Part shown: piece after piece, positions 23,805 through 32,410 of the stretch
Layout: each line of letters starts with the position of its first letter
Position numbering within the stretch: the stretch's first letter is position 1
Assembly: GCA_020344055.1 (NCBI GenBank)
Contig: CP070813.1
Location: forward strand, 1,363,724 to 1,401,350
Reading direction: 5' to 3'
DNA length: 37,627 nucleotides
DNA from: Candidatus Zixiibacteriota bacterium
Lineage (GTDB): Bacteria > Zixibacteria > MSB-5A5 > UBA10806
The notes under the pieces: model-generated
The model's database searches: none
What the model was told of the DNA's origin: nothing
Seen by the model: the letters and a program-made list of their open reading frames with translations, nothing else
Made by a program: the position numbers and the translations under genes

Positions 23805-26143
23805 TGGGCAAAATGTACGCTCTGGGAACGCTCAGAAAACATAAACTCAAAATACTGGCCACGGTTGCGGTATTGTTGCTCGCCGGCATCCTCGCGGACC
23901 GGGTCCTGTTTCCATTGCCGAAAAACCTGCTTAAAAGACCGGATTCAACATTTGTCTACAGCAGGAATCATCAGTTAATGGGATGCTTTATATCATCGGA
24001 TGAATACTGGCGGAAGCCGGTCAAGCTCGACGACATTTCTCCGCTACTGACAAAAAGCGTTCTGGCTTGCGAGGATCAATGGTTTTATTACCATCCGGGA
24101 TTCAATATCGTATCTTTAACGTCAGCGGCGGTCGATAACATCAAAGCTGGCAAGATCATCAGAGGCGGCTCCACCATAACCATGCAGATAGCCAGGATGA
24201 TCGAGCCGAAACCCCGGACCTTGAAATCGAAAATCGTCGAGATCTTGAGGGCGGTACAGCTCGAGCTTCATTACTCGAAAAAAGAACTTCTGGAATTTTA
24301 TTTCAACCTCGCGCCCTACGGTGGAAATATCGAGGGAGTTGGCGCGGCCTCGTTTTTCTATTTCGGCAAAACCCCGCTCGAGCTGACCCCGGCCCAGGCC
24401 GCGTTTCTGACCGTTTTGCCCAGGTCGCCGGAGGAAATCAGGCCGGATAAAGATCTCCAGGCATGCCTCAACGCGCGCAACAGGGTATTGAAGGTAATGC
24501 TGAATAAAGGATTAATCGATGAAAAGAAATACGGCAGCGCCCTGACGGAGAAAATCGCTGTCAAGCGAACCGAGCGTCCCGTAACAGCGCCCCATTTGTG
24601 CAGGGAGCTGGCGCTGGCCAGGGCCGATCCCGGAGAGATCATATCCTCTATCGATCTGGACATACAAACCGCTTGTGAGAATTTATTGAATAAACGAGCT
24701 CGCCGCCTTGCTGAAAAAGATATACACAACGCTTCGATAGTAGTATTGGATAACGCCACGGGGGAAGTCCTCGCCCTGGTCGGTTCAATCGATTTCTTCA
24801 ATGATAAATACTCCGGCCAGGTAAACGGCGCGCTCGCCGCCCGGTCACCCGGTTCCACGTTAAAGCCGTTCGCATACGCCCTGGCGCTGGATAAAGGTTT
24901 GATATCACCTAAAATGTACCTGGAGGATCTTCCGGTTTATTATTGCGGATATTCTCCGCAAAATTACGATGATACATACCGCGCGGTCGTATCCGTTACA
25001 GACGCCCTGCAGCTGTCGCTTAACGTAGCGGCGGTAAATGTCACGGCCAGGGCCGGTCTCAAAGGATTTTTCGATTTTCTGCAAAAAGGCGGCTTATCCA
25101 CCATCAAAGGCAAATACTACGATTATGGTTTGCCCCTGGTTCTTGGTTCATGCGAGGTCCGGTTGCTGGATCTGACCAATCTGTACCGCGCCCTGGCAAA
25201 TGGGGGAATCTATGCGCCTTATAGCCTGCTGCCGAACCTATCGGAAACTTCCTCCGATACTCTGTTCTCCGAGGGTTCATCCTATATTATCGCGGAAATA
25301 CTTTCCGATCTTGCCCGTCCGGAATTTCCCGCCAGCTGGGAGTTTGCGGAAAATATCCCGAAGATCGCCTGGAAGACCGGTACGTCCTATGGCCGCAAGG
25401 ATGCCTGGTCCATCGGATTCAATCCGCGGTATACAATCGGAGTATGGGTGGGAAATTTTTCGGCCCGGCCGTCACCGGAACTGATAGGGGTCGATGCGGC
25501 CGCCCCCATACTATTTGAAATATTCTCCGCTGTTACGTCAAAAACCGAGGGCAGATGGTTTTCGCGGCCCGAAAACGTCGGTATAAGAGATGTCTGTTGC
25601 GTAAGCGGGCTCGTGCCGAATCCGTACTGCAAATCTACGATGGAAGAATATTACCTGCCCGGGATTTCCTGGTCGCAGCGCTGCAACATCCATAAGGAAA
25701 TCCTTCTGGATAAAAACACCGGAAATCAGCTCTGCCGTCACTGCTTAAAAGACAAATGGTGTGAATATGATACCCTGGTGGTTTGGCCCGCTAAAATCGC
25801 CACCTGGCTCGGCAAGACCGGCAGTCTCGTTCAGAATGTCCCGGCTCACAATCCAGATTGTCGCGGCGCTTCCTTTGGGGATAGACCCATAATTAATTCA
25901 CCTCGCGATGACGTAGCATACTTCATCAGGGAAAATATCCCGCCGGATTTGCAGTGTATTATGCTTGATGCCTCGGTGACGTCCGGAACCAGGCGACTTT
26001 ACTGGTTTATCGATGGCTATCTACATAGCACGCTTGAGCCCGGCGACAAGGCTTTTTACGTTCCCGAGCCGGGCGATCACAATATCGTTTGCAGCGATGA
26101 TCTGGGAAGGTCGAGTACCGTTACTATTAGAATTTGCGATTGA
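23801..26143 (+). CDS. pbpC: Penicillin-binding protein 1C (PbpC)
   Basis: A bifunctional class A PBP of 780 residues. It has an N-terminal membrane anchor (about 17-34) and a GT51 glycosyltransferase domain with the catalytic Glu91 motif CEDQWFYYHPG, RGGSTITMQIARM (121-133) and the LKSKIVEILRAVQLE region. The transpeptidase domain has active-site SxxK at Ser352 (GSTLKPF), SLN at 406-408 and KTGTS at 525-529. A C-terminal BiPBP_C domain (about 690-780) is specific to PBP1C. It polymerises and cross-links peptidoglycan in the periplasm, probably repairing it where A2M acts. The GTG at 23801 overlaps the A2M stop by 4 bases; ATG at 23804 is an equally plausible start. Confidence 0.96.
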   Translation: MMGKMYALGTLRKHKLKILATVAVLLLAGILADRVLFPLPKNLLKRPDSTFVYSRNHQLMGCFISSDEYWRKPVKLDDISPLLTKSVLACEDQWFYYHPGFNIVSLTSAAVDNIKAGKIIRGGSTITMQIARMIEPKPRTLKSKIVEILRAVQLELHYSKKELLEFYFNLAPYGGNIEGVGAASFFYFGKTPLELTPAQAAFLTVLPRSPEEIRPDKDLQACLNARNRVLKVMLNKGLIDEKKYGSALTEKIAVKRTERPVTAPHLCRELALARADPGEIISSIDLDIQTACENLLNKRARRLAEKDIHNASIVVLDNATGEVLALVGSIDFFNDKYSGQVNGALAARSPGSTLKPFAYALALDKGLISPKMYLEDLPVYYCGYSPQNYDDTYRAVVSVTDALQLSLNVAAVNVTARAGLKGFFDFLQKGGLSTIKGKYYDYGLPLVLGSCEVRLLDLTNLYRALANGGIYAPYSLLPNLSETSSDTLFSEGSSYIIAEILSDLARPEFPASWEFAENIPKIAWKTGTSYGRKDAWSIGFNPRYTIGVWVGNFSARPSPELIGVDAAAPILFEIFSAVTSKTEGRWFSRPENVGIRDVCCVSGLVPNPYCKSTMEEYYLPGISWSQRCNIHKEILLDKNTGNQLCRHCLKDKWCEYDTLVVWPAKIATWLGKTGSLVQNVPAHNPDCRGASFGDRPIINSPRDDVAYFIRENIPPDLQCIMLDASVTSGTRRLYWFIDGYLHSTLEPGDKAFYVPEPGDHNIVCSDDLGRSSTVTIRICD

Positions 26144-26499
26144 AACGACCAGCGGAACAATACAGCCCGGACGATAATTATTTTTGTTTATCATATCCTC
26201 CGAAAACCGGAAATTCCTGATCCCGCCACCTCCCGTATAATGATAGAGCGTTACGGTGTAGACATTCAATCCCATTCGAAGTTAATCAAAACAAACCCAA
26301 AATACGGTATCGGCGGAGCAATAACCGGGGCAAAACATGCGTCGGGAGGATTAAGTAAAATATCATGCTAATATTCGGGGAGGAACAATTAACGGTTTCC
26401 ATAATTAATACAAATACGAATTTACTTGATTTTGGCGACCGACTTCGATATACACATATTAACTCAACATATAAACACTTTTCTGAGGAGGATAGAGGG
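26144..26499. other. Intergenic region upstream of the twin-CxxC protein gene
   Basis: No gene is supported here. The only recognisable element is the sigma-70 promoter at 26426-26454. I see no convincing terminator after pbpC. Confidence 0.5.
26426..26454 (+). promoter_or_regulatory. Sigma-70-type promoter of the twin-CxxC protein gene
   Basis: TTGATT, 17 bases, TATACA, with the ATG at 26500 and a GAGGAGG Shine-Dalgarno near 26485-26491. A leader of about 40 bases is expected. Confidence 0.6.
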
Positions 26500-27003
26500 A
26501 TGAGAATCGTTAAAATCAGCGCGGCTGTTTTGGCTTTGTCGCTAATTTGCCTGGCTTCCGCGGCCGCCGGTGAGAAGGCGTGGTTCGATATGGAGAACTG
26601 CGCATTCTGTAAAAACCTGGCCGCACAAGAGGGGTTGATGGATAATATCACCAAGTGGGAACATCACAAGGTCAAGAATGGCGCGATTTCCATCACGGAG
26701 GTAAACAAAGACTACCTGCCGGCCTATAAAACCGCGATGGCAGGGATGGAGGCGACTTCCAAGAAAATACAGGGCGGCGAAACGCTGCCGATGTGCGGCA
26801 TGTGCGAGGCTTATGGCGCTTTGACGATGAAGGGCGTGCAATGGGAGGAAGTCGGTTCCGATAATGTTTTTGTAATGCTAATGCATTCCGATGATCCCGA
26901 GGTGGTTAAGGAGATCCACGCTATAACCGACCGCACCAATGATGAGATAAAGAAAATGGAGGCTGTGGAGAAAACGGAAGGATCCGAAGGCGACGACCAA
27001 TAA
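26500..27003 (+). CDS. Small secreted twin-CxxC protein, function unknown
   Basis: I do not recognise this family. The ATG at 26500, preceded by a strong GAGGAGG, starts a classical signal peptide (residues 1 to about 22, ALSLICLASAAAG). The mature part of about 145 residues has two CxxC motifs, Cys34-Ala-Phe-Cys37 and Cys99-Gly-Met-Cys102, with Met and His residues nearby (MENCAFC, EHHK, LPMCGMC). That pattern suggests metal binding (Cu, Fe or Zn) or a redox pair in the periplasm. It is not a thioredoxin fold as far as I can tell. A longer open frame back to 26365 would lose the signal peptide and is rejected. It is a single-gene unit, with its own promoter upstream and terminator at 27027-27060. 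Confidence 0.85.
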   Translation: MRIVKISAAVLALSLICLASAAAGEKAWFDMENCAFCKNLAAQEGLMDNITKWEHHKVKNGAISITEVNKDYLPAYKTAMAGMEATSKKIQGGETLPMCGMCEAYGALTMKGVQWEEVGSDNVFVMLMHSDDPEVVKEIHAITDRTNDEIKKMEAVEKTEGSEGDDQ

Positions 27004-27026
27004 AATTGAGCCTTCGACAGAAAATT

Positions 27027-27060
27027 AAAACCGCCGCACCAAACGGTTCGGCGGTTTTCT
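27027..27060 (+). terminator. Intrinsic terminator after the twin-CxxC protein gene
   Basis: The stem AAAACCGCCG / CGGCGGTTTT (27027-27036 and 27049-27058), with a 12-base loop that can pair further (ACC/GGT), ends in TTTT. It lies 24 bases after the stop codon. The symmetric A and T tracts could also work from the minus strand. Confidence 0.8.
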
Positions 27061-27229
27061 TAATGAGTGCCGGCTACCCGATAAAATGTCTTCTTTTTCT
27101 GTACGAAGCGGCCCCTCGTCCCGGAAGCTATAAAACCTCAAGCAAACTTGACTTCTGCTATGGCAGGATTAACTTAAAGCGGGATGAAACAAGGAGAAAC
27201 AGGACAGGCATCGCAAAAAGGTATTTAGA

Positions 27230-27676
27230 ATGAAAGAGACTCAAGTACCACCTGTGCTATTAGGAAAAGCCCTTTGGCTTTGGCTGTCGGGAAAAGTGCG
27301 TTTCCCGAAAGATTTAATCGGGCACATAATCAAAGAAGAGGAAGATTTTAAGATATTTCGTAAAGTCATTGTATTGGATAAGGATCTAACCTATAAAACG
27401 CCCGGGGCAATATTCAAAATAAAATTCCAGTTTGCAAAATCCTCATTCGATACAAATAGGCGCCTATCGCGGATTCCTATTCCATTTATAATTGCTCAAC
27501 CCGGTTTTATCTCTAAAACCTGGTTGGTTGGCCTTGAGACGGGTGCTTTTCAGGGTCTGTATGAATGGGAAACCAGAGAAACAGCCAACAACTACATTAA
27601 CTCATTTCCGCTAAAATTAATGAAAAAAAGAGCAAAGTCCGATTCGATTTCGATTCATATAGAAAGTATCGGGTGA
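27230..27676 (+). CDS. Conserved hypothetical, YdhR-like dimeric alpha/beta-barrel fold suspected
   Basis: The 148-residue protein has no signal or membrane segment. Its second half, IAQPGFISKTWLVGLETG, then FQGLYEWETRETANNYINSF, resembles small monooxygenase-like proteins (YdhR and similar), where a glycine/proline strand and a 'Y.WE..E.A..Y' helix are typical. That likeness is weak and I claim only a possible ferredoxin-like barrel. The start is uncertain: the ATG at 27230 has no good Shine-Dalgarno. Base composition is a little more A+T-rich than that of its neighbours. Confidence 0.6.
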   Translation: MKETQVPPVLLGKALWLWLSGKVRFPKDLIGHIIKEEEDFKIFRKVIVLDKDLTYKTPGAIFKIKFQFAKSSFDTNRRLSRIPIPFIIAQPGFISKTWLVGLETGAFQGLYEWETRETANNYINSFPLKLMKKRAKSDSISIHIESIG

Positions 27677-27808
27677 TATCAACTATTTAAATTATCGGGT
27701 AAGGTGGGGAGTAATCGATAAAAATCCTATCAGCGAAGTCAGGCAGCCCGGGATCGCCAAAAGCTTTGGCTTCTACTGCAAAGAAGAAATTGCTCCGATG
27801 ATTGGAAA

Positions 27809-27843
27809 GGCTTTCGCTTATCTTTTAACGATTTACGAAAGCC
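27809..27843 (-). terminator. Possible weak terminator after tRNA-Glu
   Basis: The 8-bp stem GGCTTTCG / CGAAAGCC with a 19-base loop lies 7 bases past the tRNA 3' end on the minus strand, but only three T's follow. It could be a terminator or an RNA processing structure. Confidence 0.3.
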
Positions 27844-27850
27844 GAAACCT

Positions 27851-27928
27851 TGGCGTCCCCAAGGGGATTCGAACCCCTGTTACCGCCGTGAAAGGGCGGT
27901 GTCCTGGACCTGGCTAGACGATGGGGAC
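27851..27928 (-). tRNA. tRNA-Glu (anticodon UUC), CCA encoded
   Basis: The minus strand folds as a full cloverleaf: acceptor GTCCCCA / TGGGGAC with discriminator G and a genomically encoded CCA, D-arm TCGTCTAGCCAGGTCCAGGACA typical in sequence of bacterial tRNA-Glu, anticodon stem CCGCC / GGCGG with loop CTTTCAC (anticodon TTC), and T-arm AGGGGTTCGAATCCCCT. The mature molecule without CCA is 75 nucleotides (27854-27928). It lies between the alpha/beta-barrel protein gene and the glycosyltransferase genes, with its own promoter. Confidence 0.97.
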
Positions 27929-27941
27929 GTTACCCTGGCGG

Positions 27942-27969
27942 AATATATTATGGCAAGGTGAGTTGTCAA
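27942..27969 (-). promoter_or_regulatory. Sigma-70-type promoter of tRNA-Glu
   Basis: Perfect TTGACA (27964-27969), 16 bases, TATATT (27942-27947). It starts about 7 bases upstream of the mature tRNA 5' end and begins just beyond the stop of the glycosyltransferase gene. Confidence 0.75.
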
Positions 27970-27974
27970 TCATT

Positions 27975-29102
27975 TTATTTTGAGCTATTCCCCCTGCCTT
28001 GGCGCTTCTCGGTGGGATAAATTCCGCTCAGCTCGACTATGGCAGGCACAAGTTTCGTTTTAAGTTCTTTAGAAAACATATCCCATGTCTGTGCATTCCT
28101 GGCTTTTTCGAAGTTCGCGCGATTCATGCCGTCCATTTTTTCCGGATCCGATGCCAATCTCATGATGGCTTCGGCCAGAGCTTCCGGGTTTTTAGGCTCG
28201 ACAAGAATGGCATTCTCCCCATCCTTAACAAGTTCGGGTATGGCCCCGGTGTTACTTGCGATAATCGGAAGGCCAAAACTAAGGGCTTCAATTAGAGATC
28301 TTCCGTATCCCTCCGAAAGAGACGGCAAAACATATATGGAGGAACTCCGATAAAATTCCGAAAGCCTGCCGGCCCGAACAAAACCCGAAAAATCCACTTT
28401 GTCCGCTATTCCTCCATCTTCAATAATTTTGTTGACTTTCCTGTAATAGGCGCCCCCGATATTATATTCTCCGGCCACCCGAAGCCTGAAATCCAGCCAA
28501 CGAATTTTCGTGAGGGCTTCGGCCAGATATTTTAATCCCTTTACCTTCGTGCATGCTCCCACGAAAAGTAGAATCAACGGCCTTTGTCTATTCCTGCTTC
28601 CGGTATCAATCTTTTCGATGTCGGTCGAAATCGGGGACGTTCCCGGCCGGGCTATTATAATCTTTGCCCTCCTTCTGGCTTTGCCGCCGATTAAGCCGGC
28701 CGTGTATTCGCTATTGACACAAATTATATCGGAATTTGCCAGCGTATAAGCCTCGCAAAATCTAACTGTTTTCTCGAGCAGCCGGTTGTTATATCGAAAT
28801 GTCATCCTTCGCCCCAGAAATACGGTCATTATTTTTTTTTGACGTTTTTTCAACCATCTGATGGCAAGGAAGTTCCGGGTGGCCGCCGATATATCGACTA
28901 TCGTAAGATCCGGGGAGTATTTTCTTACCAGATTCAGCTTATATTTAGCGTGTTTCCAGGGAGATTTCAGATCGCCGGTTACTTTGGTCAATCGCTCGGG
29001 ATAGACGTCTTCATAATTCTCTCTAAAAAAACTAAAAAGCCTGGCGTTGTCTTCTTCTCCCCCCCGTGTGCCCTCGGCCCGATCGGTTAAAAACAGGATC
29101 AT
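27975..29102 (-). CDS. Glycosyltransferase family 4
   Basis: A GT-B fold glycosyltransferase. The C-terminal half has LLFVGACTKVKGLKYLAEAL, a Gly-x-Phe-x-x-Gly loop (FSGFVRAGRLSEFYRSSSIYVLPS), and the nucleotide-sugar binding EX7E motif, SEGYGRSLIEALSFGLP, then IIASNTGAIPELV. The N-terminal half contains the acceptor-side strand IICVNSEYTAGLI. It probably adds a sugar to a lipid-linked glycan in the cytoplasm. The frame is open to an ATG at 29147 without a Shine-Dalgarno; ATG at 29102 has GGAGA 6 bases upstream and begins MILFLTDRA as expected, so it is used (375 residues). It is the last gene of a minus-strand glycan locus with the flippase and GT2 genes. Confidence 0.9.
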   Translation of the reverse strand: MILFLTDRAEGTRGGEEDNARLFSFFRENYEDVYPERLTKVTGDLKSPWKHAKYKLNLVRKYSPDLTIVDISAATRNFLAIRWLKKRQKKIMTVFLGRRMTFRYNNRLLEKTVRFCEAYTLANSDIICVNSEYTAGLIGGKARRRAKIIIARPGTSPISTDIEKIDTGSRNRQRPLILLFVGACTKVKGLKYLAEALTKIRWLDFRLRVAGEYNIGGAYYRKVNKIIEDGGIADKVDFSGFVRAGRLSEFYRSSSIYVLPSLSEGYGRSLIEALSFGLPIIASNTGAIPELVKDGENAILVEPKNPEALAEAIMRLASDPEKMDGMNRANFEKARNAQTWDMFSKELKTKLVPAIVELSGIYPTEKRQGRGNSSK

Positions 29103-29108
29103 GCGCCG

Positions 29109-29113
29109 TCTCC
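29109..29113 (-). promoter_or_regulatory. Shine-Dalgarno deciding the GT4 start
   Basis: GGAGA on the minus strand with 6 bases to the ATG at 29102; the longer start at 29147 has none. Confidence 0.55.
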
Positions 29114-29268
29114 GGTTTGCCACGCTCTTCCCATTACGGAATTGCATGCTTTCAGAGGTTCCGGGATGTTAAATAAGAAGGCCGGTCCCGCCGATCCCCG
29201 GATAAAAAAATGAAATAGCATTTTAAAAAAGCTATTATTGACTCCGGATGAATACTCCGGGAATAAAA

Positions 29269-30474
29269 TCATACCTCGACCATAGCCTTTCTTTTAAGCA
29301 GAAAATAGCCCGCGATCAATATCAGCGAGCAGGAGGTGCTCAGGGCATATGACAAAGCGGCCCCCCGGATGCCATAGATATTCGTCAATATAATACTTGC
29401 GACCAGATTTATGGCGCAGCCGACCGATATGGTTATCGATGGAACCGCCGGTCTTCCCAGCCCCTGCCAGAATGACGCAAACAGCTGATGGCTGACCAGC
29501 GATATCTGTCCCACCGCCAGCAACAATACGATGGGCGCGAGGTTTAAATATTCACTCGAAAATATTATTATTATTATCCGTTCCCGGAATAAATAAACCG
29601 GGATTAGAATTAGGGCGTTTATTAAGAGGCTTCCGCCCACCCCGGAAAGAAAAGGTTTAATAATATTCCTTTTGTCCCGAATCCCGGCCACCTTGGGAAG
29701 AATCATGGTCGCCATTGCATCCGGTAGAAAAGCGAAAACCTGCATCAAGGTTATTCCGGCAGTATAATACGCGACACTTTCGGTACCCCGAAATCGTTCA
29801 ATTATTATCGGATTTACAGTCACCAGTACGGACCAGCCAACACCCCCCAGAGTAACCGGTATGGTATAATTGATTAGTTTTTTTATGATTGCTCCGGAAA
29901 AAGATAGGCTAAATTCCATTTCCCGCCTGTAAATCTCCAGTGCGGTCAGCGACACCAGATTCGATAACAGGAAAAATAAAACCGCCTCAAGGACACCGAT
30001 TTCCAGCGAAAGCAGCGCCACCAGCCCGATGGCGGCCAGCTGGATTATGTTTTTAACCAGGCGAAATACCGACAGCTTCACAATATTGAGCAAACCGCGA
30101 GAAAAACCGATATATAATGATTCAATTAGAAGCCCCAGTAACAATAAATCCAGGAGTAAATAATCTTTATATAATATCCTGAAAATAACCACTATAACCA
30201 GATAAATCGAGCTCATGATACTTAAGGAGTTGACCAGAACAGATTTCCTTAAATCCCTGTCGCCCGGATTTTCTCCGAGAAATTTCGCCAATGAAATCGG
30301 CGTGCCCGTTAAGGCCAGGGAAAATAAGGATGCGATATTTAACAGATATCTAAATTGCCCGTATTCGGAAACGTCTATTAGACGGGTCAGGGCTACCAGA
30401 AAGATCATTCCGAGAAATCTGTTGAAACCGTTACTGAGAGTTAAAATGGAAGTTTGTTTGATGGCGGTCTTCAT
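29269..30474 (-). CDS. Polysaccharide flippase (Wzx/MATE-like oligosaccharide exporter)
   Basis: This 401-residue protein is nearly all hydrophobic, with about 12 helices. The N-terminus (KQTSILTLSNGFNRFLGMIFLVALTRLIDVSEYGQFRYLL) is the standard polysaccharide-biosynthesis translocase start, and the second half has the usual SLVSHQLFASFWQGLGRPAVPS segment. Such proteins flip lipid-linked oligosaccharides across the inner membrane for export. Its ATG overlaps the stop of the GT2 gene by 4 bases. It is followed by a 166-base gap before the GT4 start. A role in extracellular or surface glycan assembly fits the neighbours. Confidence 0.92.
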   Translation of the reverse strand: MKTAIKQTSILTLSNGFNRFLGMIFLVALTRLIDVSEYGQFRYLLNIASLFSLALTGTPISLAKFLGENPGDRDLRKSVLVNSLSIMSSIYLVIVVIFRILYKDYLLLDLLLLGLLIESLYIGFSRGLLNIVKLSVFRLVKNIIQLAAIGLVALLSLEIGVLEAVLFFLLSNLVSLTALEIYRREMEFSLSFSGAIIKKLINYTIPVTLGGVGWSVLVTVNPIIIERFRGTESVAYYTAGITLMQVFAFLPDAMATMILPKVAGIRDKRNIIKPFLSGVGGSLLINALILIPVYLFRERIIIIIFSSEYLNLAPIVLLLAVGQISLVSHQLFASFWQGLGRPAVPSITISVGCAINLVASIILTNIYGIRGAALSYALSTSCSLILIAGYFLLKRKAMVEV

Positions 30475-31370
30475 AATACGAATACCCGATGCTTTATGGC
30501 GGCCTTCCAGACTAGAAAGCGGACGTAAGCCGACTTAAGCCAGACAAACGGAAGTAAAATGACATCACTCCATGATCTTACTCTTCCCAGAAAGATCTCG
30601 GCTAAAATTAACGGCGGAAAAATAAATGCCGCCAAAAATATAGGATTATAGATCCTATATTTATTCGTGAACATGTCATTCCTATCCCCGTACTCTTTAA
30701 AGAGCCGAATCATCTCGTCGGGACATATGTTTCTGGCTTCGAGAAGATATTGTCCGACGCTTCTTTTTATAATTTGATGATAGACTATACATGACGGCGC
30801 AAACGGAATCTTGTATTTTCTCCGAACGCGAATAGCCAGCTCCCTGTCCTCCTGCCGGCGCATGGTAGGATCGTAGTTAAACTCTTCGAAAATTTCCCTT
30901 CTGAAAGCCATGTTGGCATTCATCCACATTCCGCCGGACTCATTTGATACTTTTCTCTCCGACAATGCCGGCCTGTATCCCTCTTTGTGATAAATCAGTT
31001 TCCCTTCAACCGCAAAGACCTTTTCCCTCTTGAATTCTGACAAACCCCTTTCGATCCAGTCGAATTTGGGAATACAATCCGAATCGGTAAAAAATATGTA
31101 ATCTCCCCTTGCGCAGGATACCGCCTGATTTCGGATCTTGCCTATGCTACCCGAATTATTCTCGTTCTTTATATATCTGATTCTGCGATCGTTGAATGAC
31201 CGCACGATTTCATCCGTATTATCCGTCGACCCATCGTTTAAAATGATCAATTCGAAATGCTCAAAAGACTGCTGCAAGATTCCTTCAATGCATTTGCCGA
31301 TATACTTACCATGGTTATAGGCGCAGACCAGTATGCTGACAGTTGTAGTTTTATTATCCTGCGGATTCAT
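30471..31370 (-). CDS. Glycosyltransferase family 2
   Basis: A GT-A type transferase of 299 residues. The start is MNPQDNKTTTVSILVCAYNHGKYI, followed by the UDP-binding ILNDGSTD (about 43-50) and the metal-binding D-S-D at 96-98 (FFTDSDCIP). The acceptor side has YHKEGYRP, then RRQEDRELAIRVRRKYK. A membrane helix near residue 242 (IFLAAFIFPPLILAEIFLG) places the C-terminus at the inner membrane. A GGAGATAAT Shine-Dalgarno precedes the ATG. It starts a minus-strand operon with the flippase. Confidence 0.92.
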   Translation of the reverse strand: MNPQDNKTTTVSILVCAYNHGKYIGKCIEGILQQSFEHFELIILNDGSTDNTDEIVRSFNDRRIRYIKNENNSGSIGKIRNQAVSCARGDYIFFTDSDCIPKFDWIERGLSEFKREKVFAVEGKLIYHKEGYRPALSERKVSNESGGMWMNANMAFRREIFEEFNYDPTMRRQEDRELAIRVRRKYKIPFAPSCIVYHQIIKRSVGQYLLEARNICPDEMIRLFKEYGDRNDMFTNKYRIYNPIFLAAFIFPPLILAEIFLGRVRSWSDVILLPFVWLKSAYVRFLVWKAAIKHRVFVL

Positions 31371-31487
31371 ATTATCTCCATCCCTTAATATATTAAAATT
31401 CCGTAAGACGGAAGACCGCTTTTGTTGCCTTCTTGCTGACCAAAAAATCCAATTCCTTTATTGATTTTTACCGGGATCGAACCGTGA

Positions 31488-32291
31488 TTATGCCAGACCC
31501 CTTAAAAAATAACCCACCAGGTACGCTCCCAGGGCGGCCATCCCGCCCACCAGAAGCATCTCCAGGCCCGACCTCCACCAGCTGGTCTGCGTCACCAGAA
31601 CTCGCAATGAGCCGACGGTGAAGAGGGTCAAGCCTGTAAGCACCACGGACATCTCAAAAGTGTATCGTCCCAGGCTGGGGACCGCCAGCGCCACCACGAA
31701 AAACAACAGGGGGATAAACCCCGCGATAAGAAACGACACGAAAGTCGAGAGACCGTTGAAAAACGGATGGTTGTCCTCCTCCAGTATGCCGAGCTCTTCA
31801 ACCATCATGGTATCGACCCAGACCTCTTTATCTGATGTTATTATTTGTACCGCTCTATCAAGGTCTTCGCCCCTAAAGCCTTTCTTTTTGTATATCTGCC
31901 TGATCTCTTCGATCTCTCCATCGGGATAATTGTCTATCTCCCACCTTTCTCGTACCCTTTCGCTTTTCTGATATTCCCGCTGTGACTTGGTGGAAAGATA
32001 GCTGCCCACTCCCATGGACAGGCCATCTCCGATAAGGTTGGCAAAACCGAGAATCAATACTATGCCCGAGGAAAGTCTGGCTCCCTCCACGCCGGCCACC
32101 ACCGCGAACGTGGTAACGATCCCATCGAGAGCCCCATACACCGCCTCCCCTATATAGGCCCCGGTGCCAGTCTTATGCTCCTCCAGCGAGGTTTTGATTC
32201 TTTCGGAGGTATGAGCCTTTTTTGTGCTTTCAACATCCTTTCTATTAAAAGCCTCTATGGCATCCAATATCCTCTTACTTAACGAAACCAT
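31488..32291 (-). CDS. VIT/CCC1 family metal transporter
   Basis: The protein matches the CCC1/VIT1 vacuolar iron transporter-like family: N-terminal YIGEAVYGALDGIVTTFAVVAGVEGARLSSG, LGFANLIGDGLSMGVGSYLSTKSQREY, and C-terminal paired helices (TFVSFLIAGFIPLLFFV, LTGLTLFTVGSLRVLV, LVGGMAALGAYLVGYFLRG). Five transmembrane helices with a cytoplasmic charged loop (ERVRERWEIDNYPDGEIEEIRQ) are typical. The expected role is inner-membrane export or storage of Fe(II) or Mn(II). It is 267 residues, a normal size. It is divergent from tadA and separated by 119 bases. Confidence 0.9.
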   Translation of the reverse strand: MVSLSKRILDAIEAFNRKDVESTKKAHTSERIKTSLEEHKTGTGAYIGEAVYGALDGIVTTFAVVAGVEGARLSSGIVLILGFANLIGDGLSMGVGSYLSTKSQREYQKSERVRERWEIDNYPDGEIEEIRQIYKKKGFRGEDLDRAVQIITSDKEVWVDTMMVEELGILEEDNHPFFNGLSTFVSFLIAGFIPLLFFVVALAVPSLGRYTFEMSVVLTGLTLFTVGSLRVLVTQTSWWRSGLEMLLVGGMAALGAYLVGYFLRGLA

Positions 32292-32410
32292 TAATCCTCG
32301 CCATTTTAATAATCATAATTTTCAACATGCCCGGAATTATAGCCAAAAATGCCGAAATGGCAATAAAATATTGAGGTTGCATTACCTGCATAAAAAGGGT
32401 AAATATCGGC

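Noticed and set aside
27006..27233. Plus-strand open frame of 75 codons after the twin-CxxC gene
   Set aside because: It spans the intrinsic terminator at 27027-27060 and lacks a Shine-Dalgarno.
27809..29147. Genomic island integrated at tRNA-Glu
   Set aside because: No integrase, no duplicate of the tRNA 3' end and normal composition of the glycan genes.
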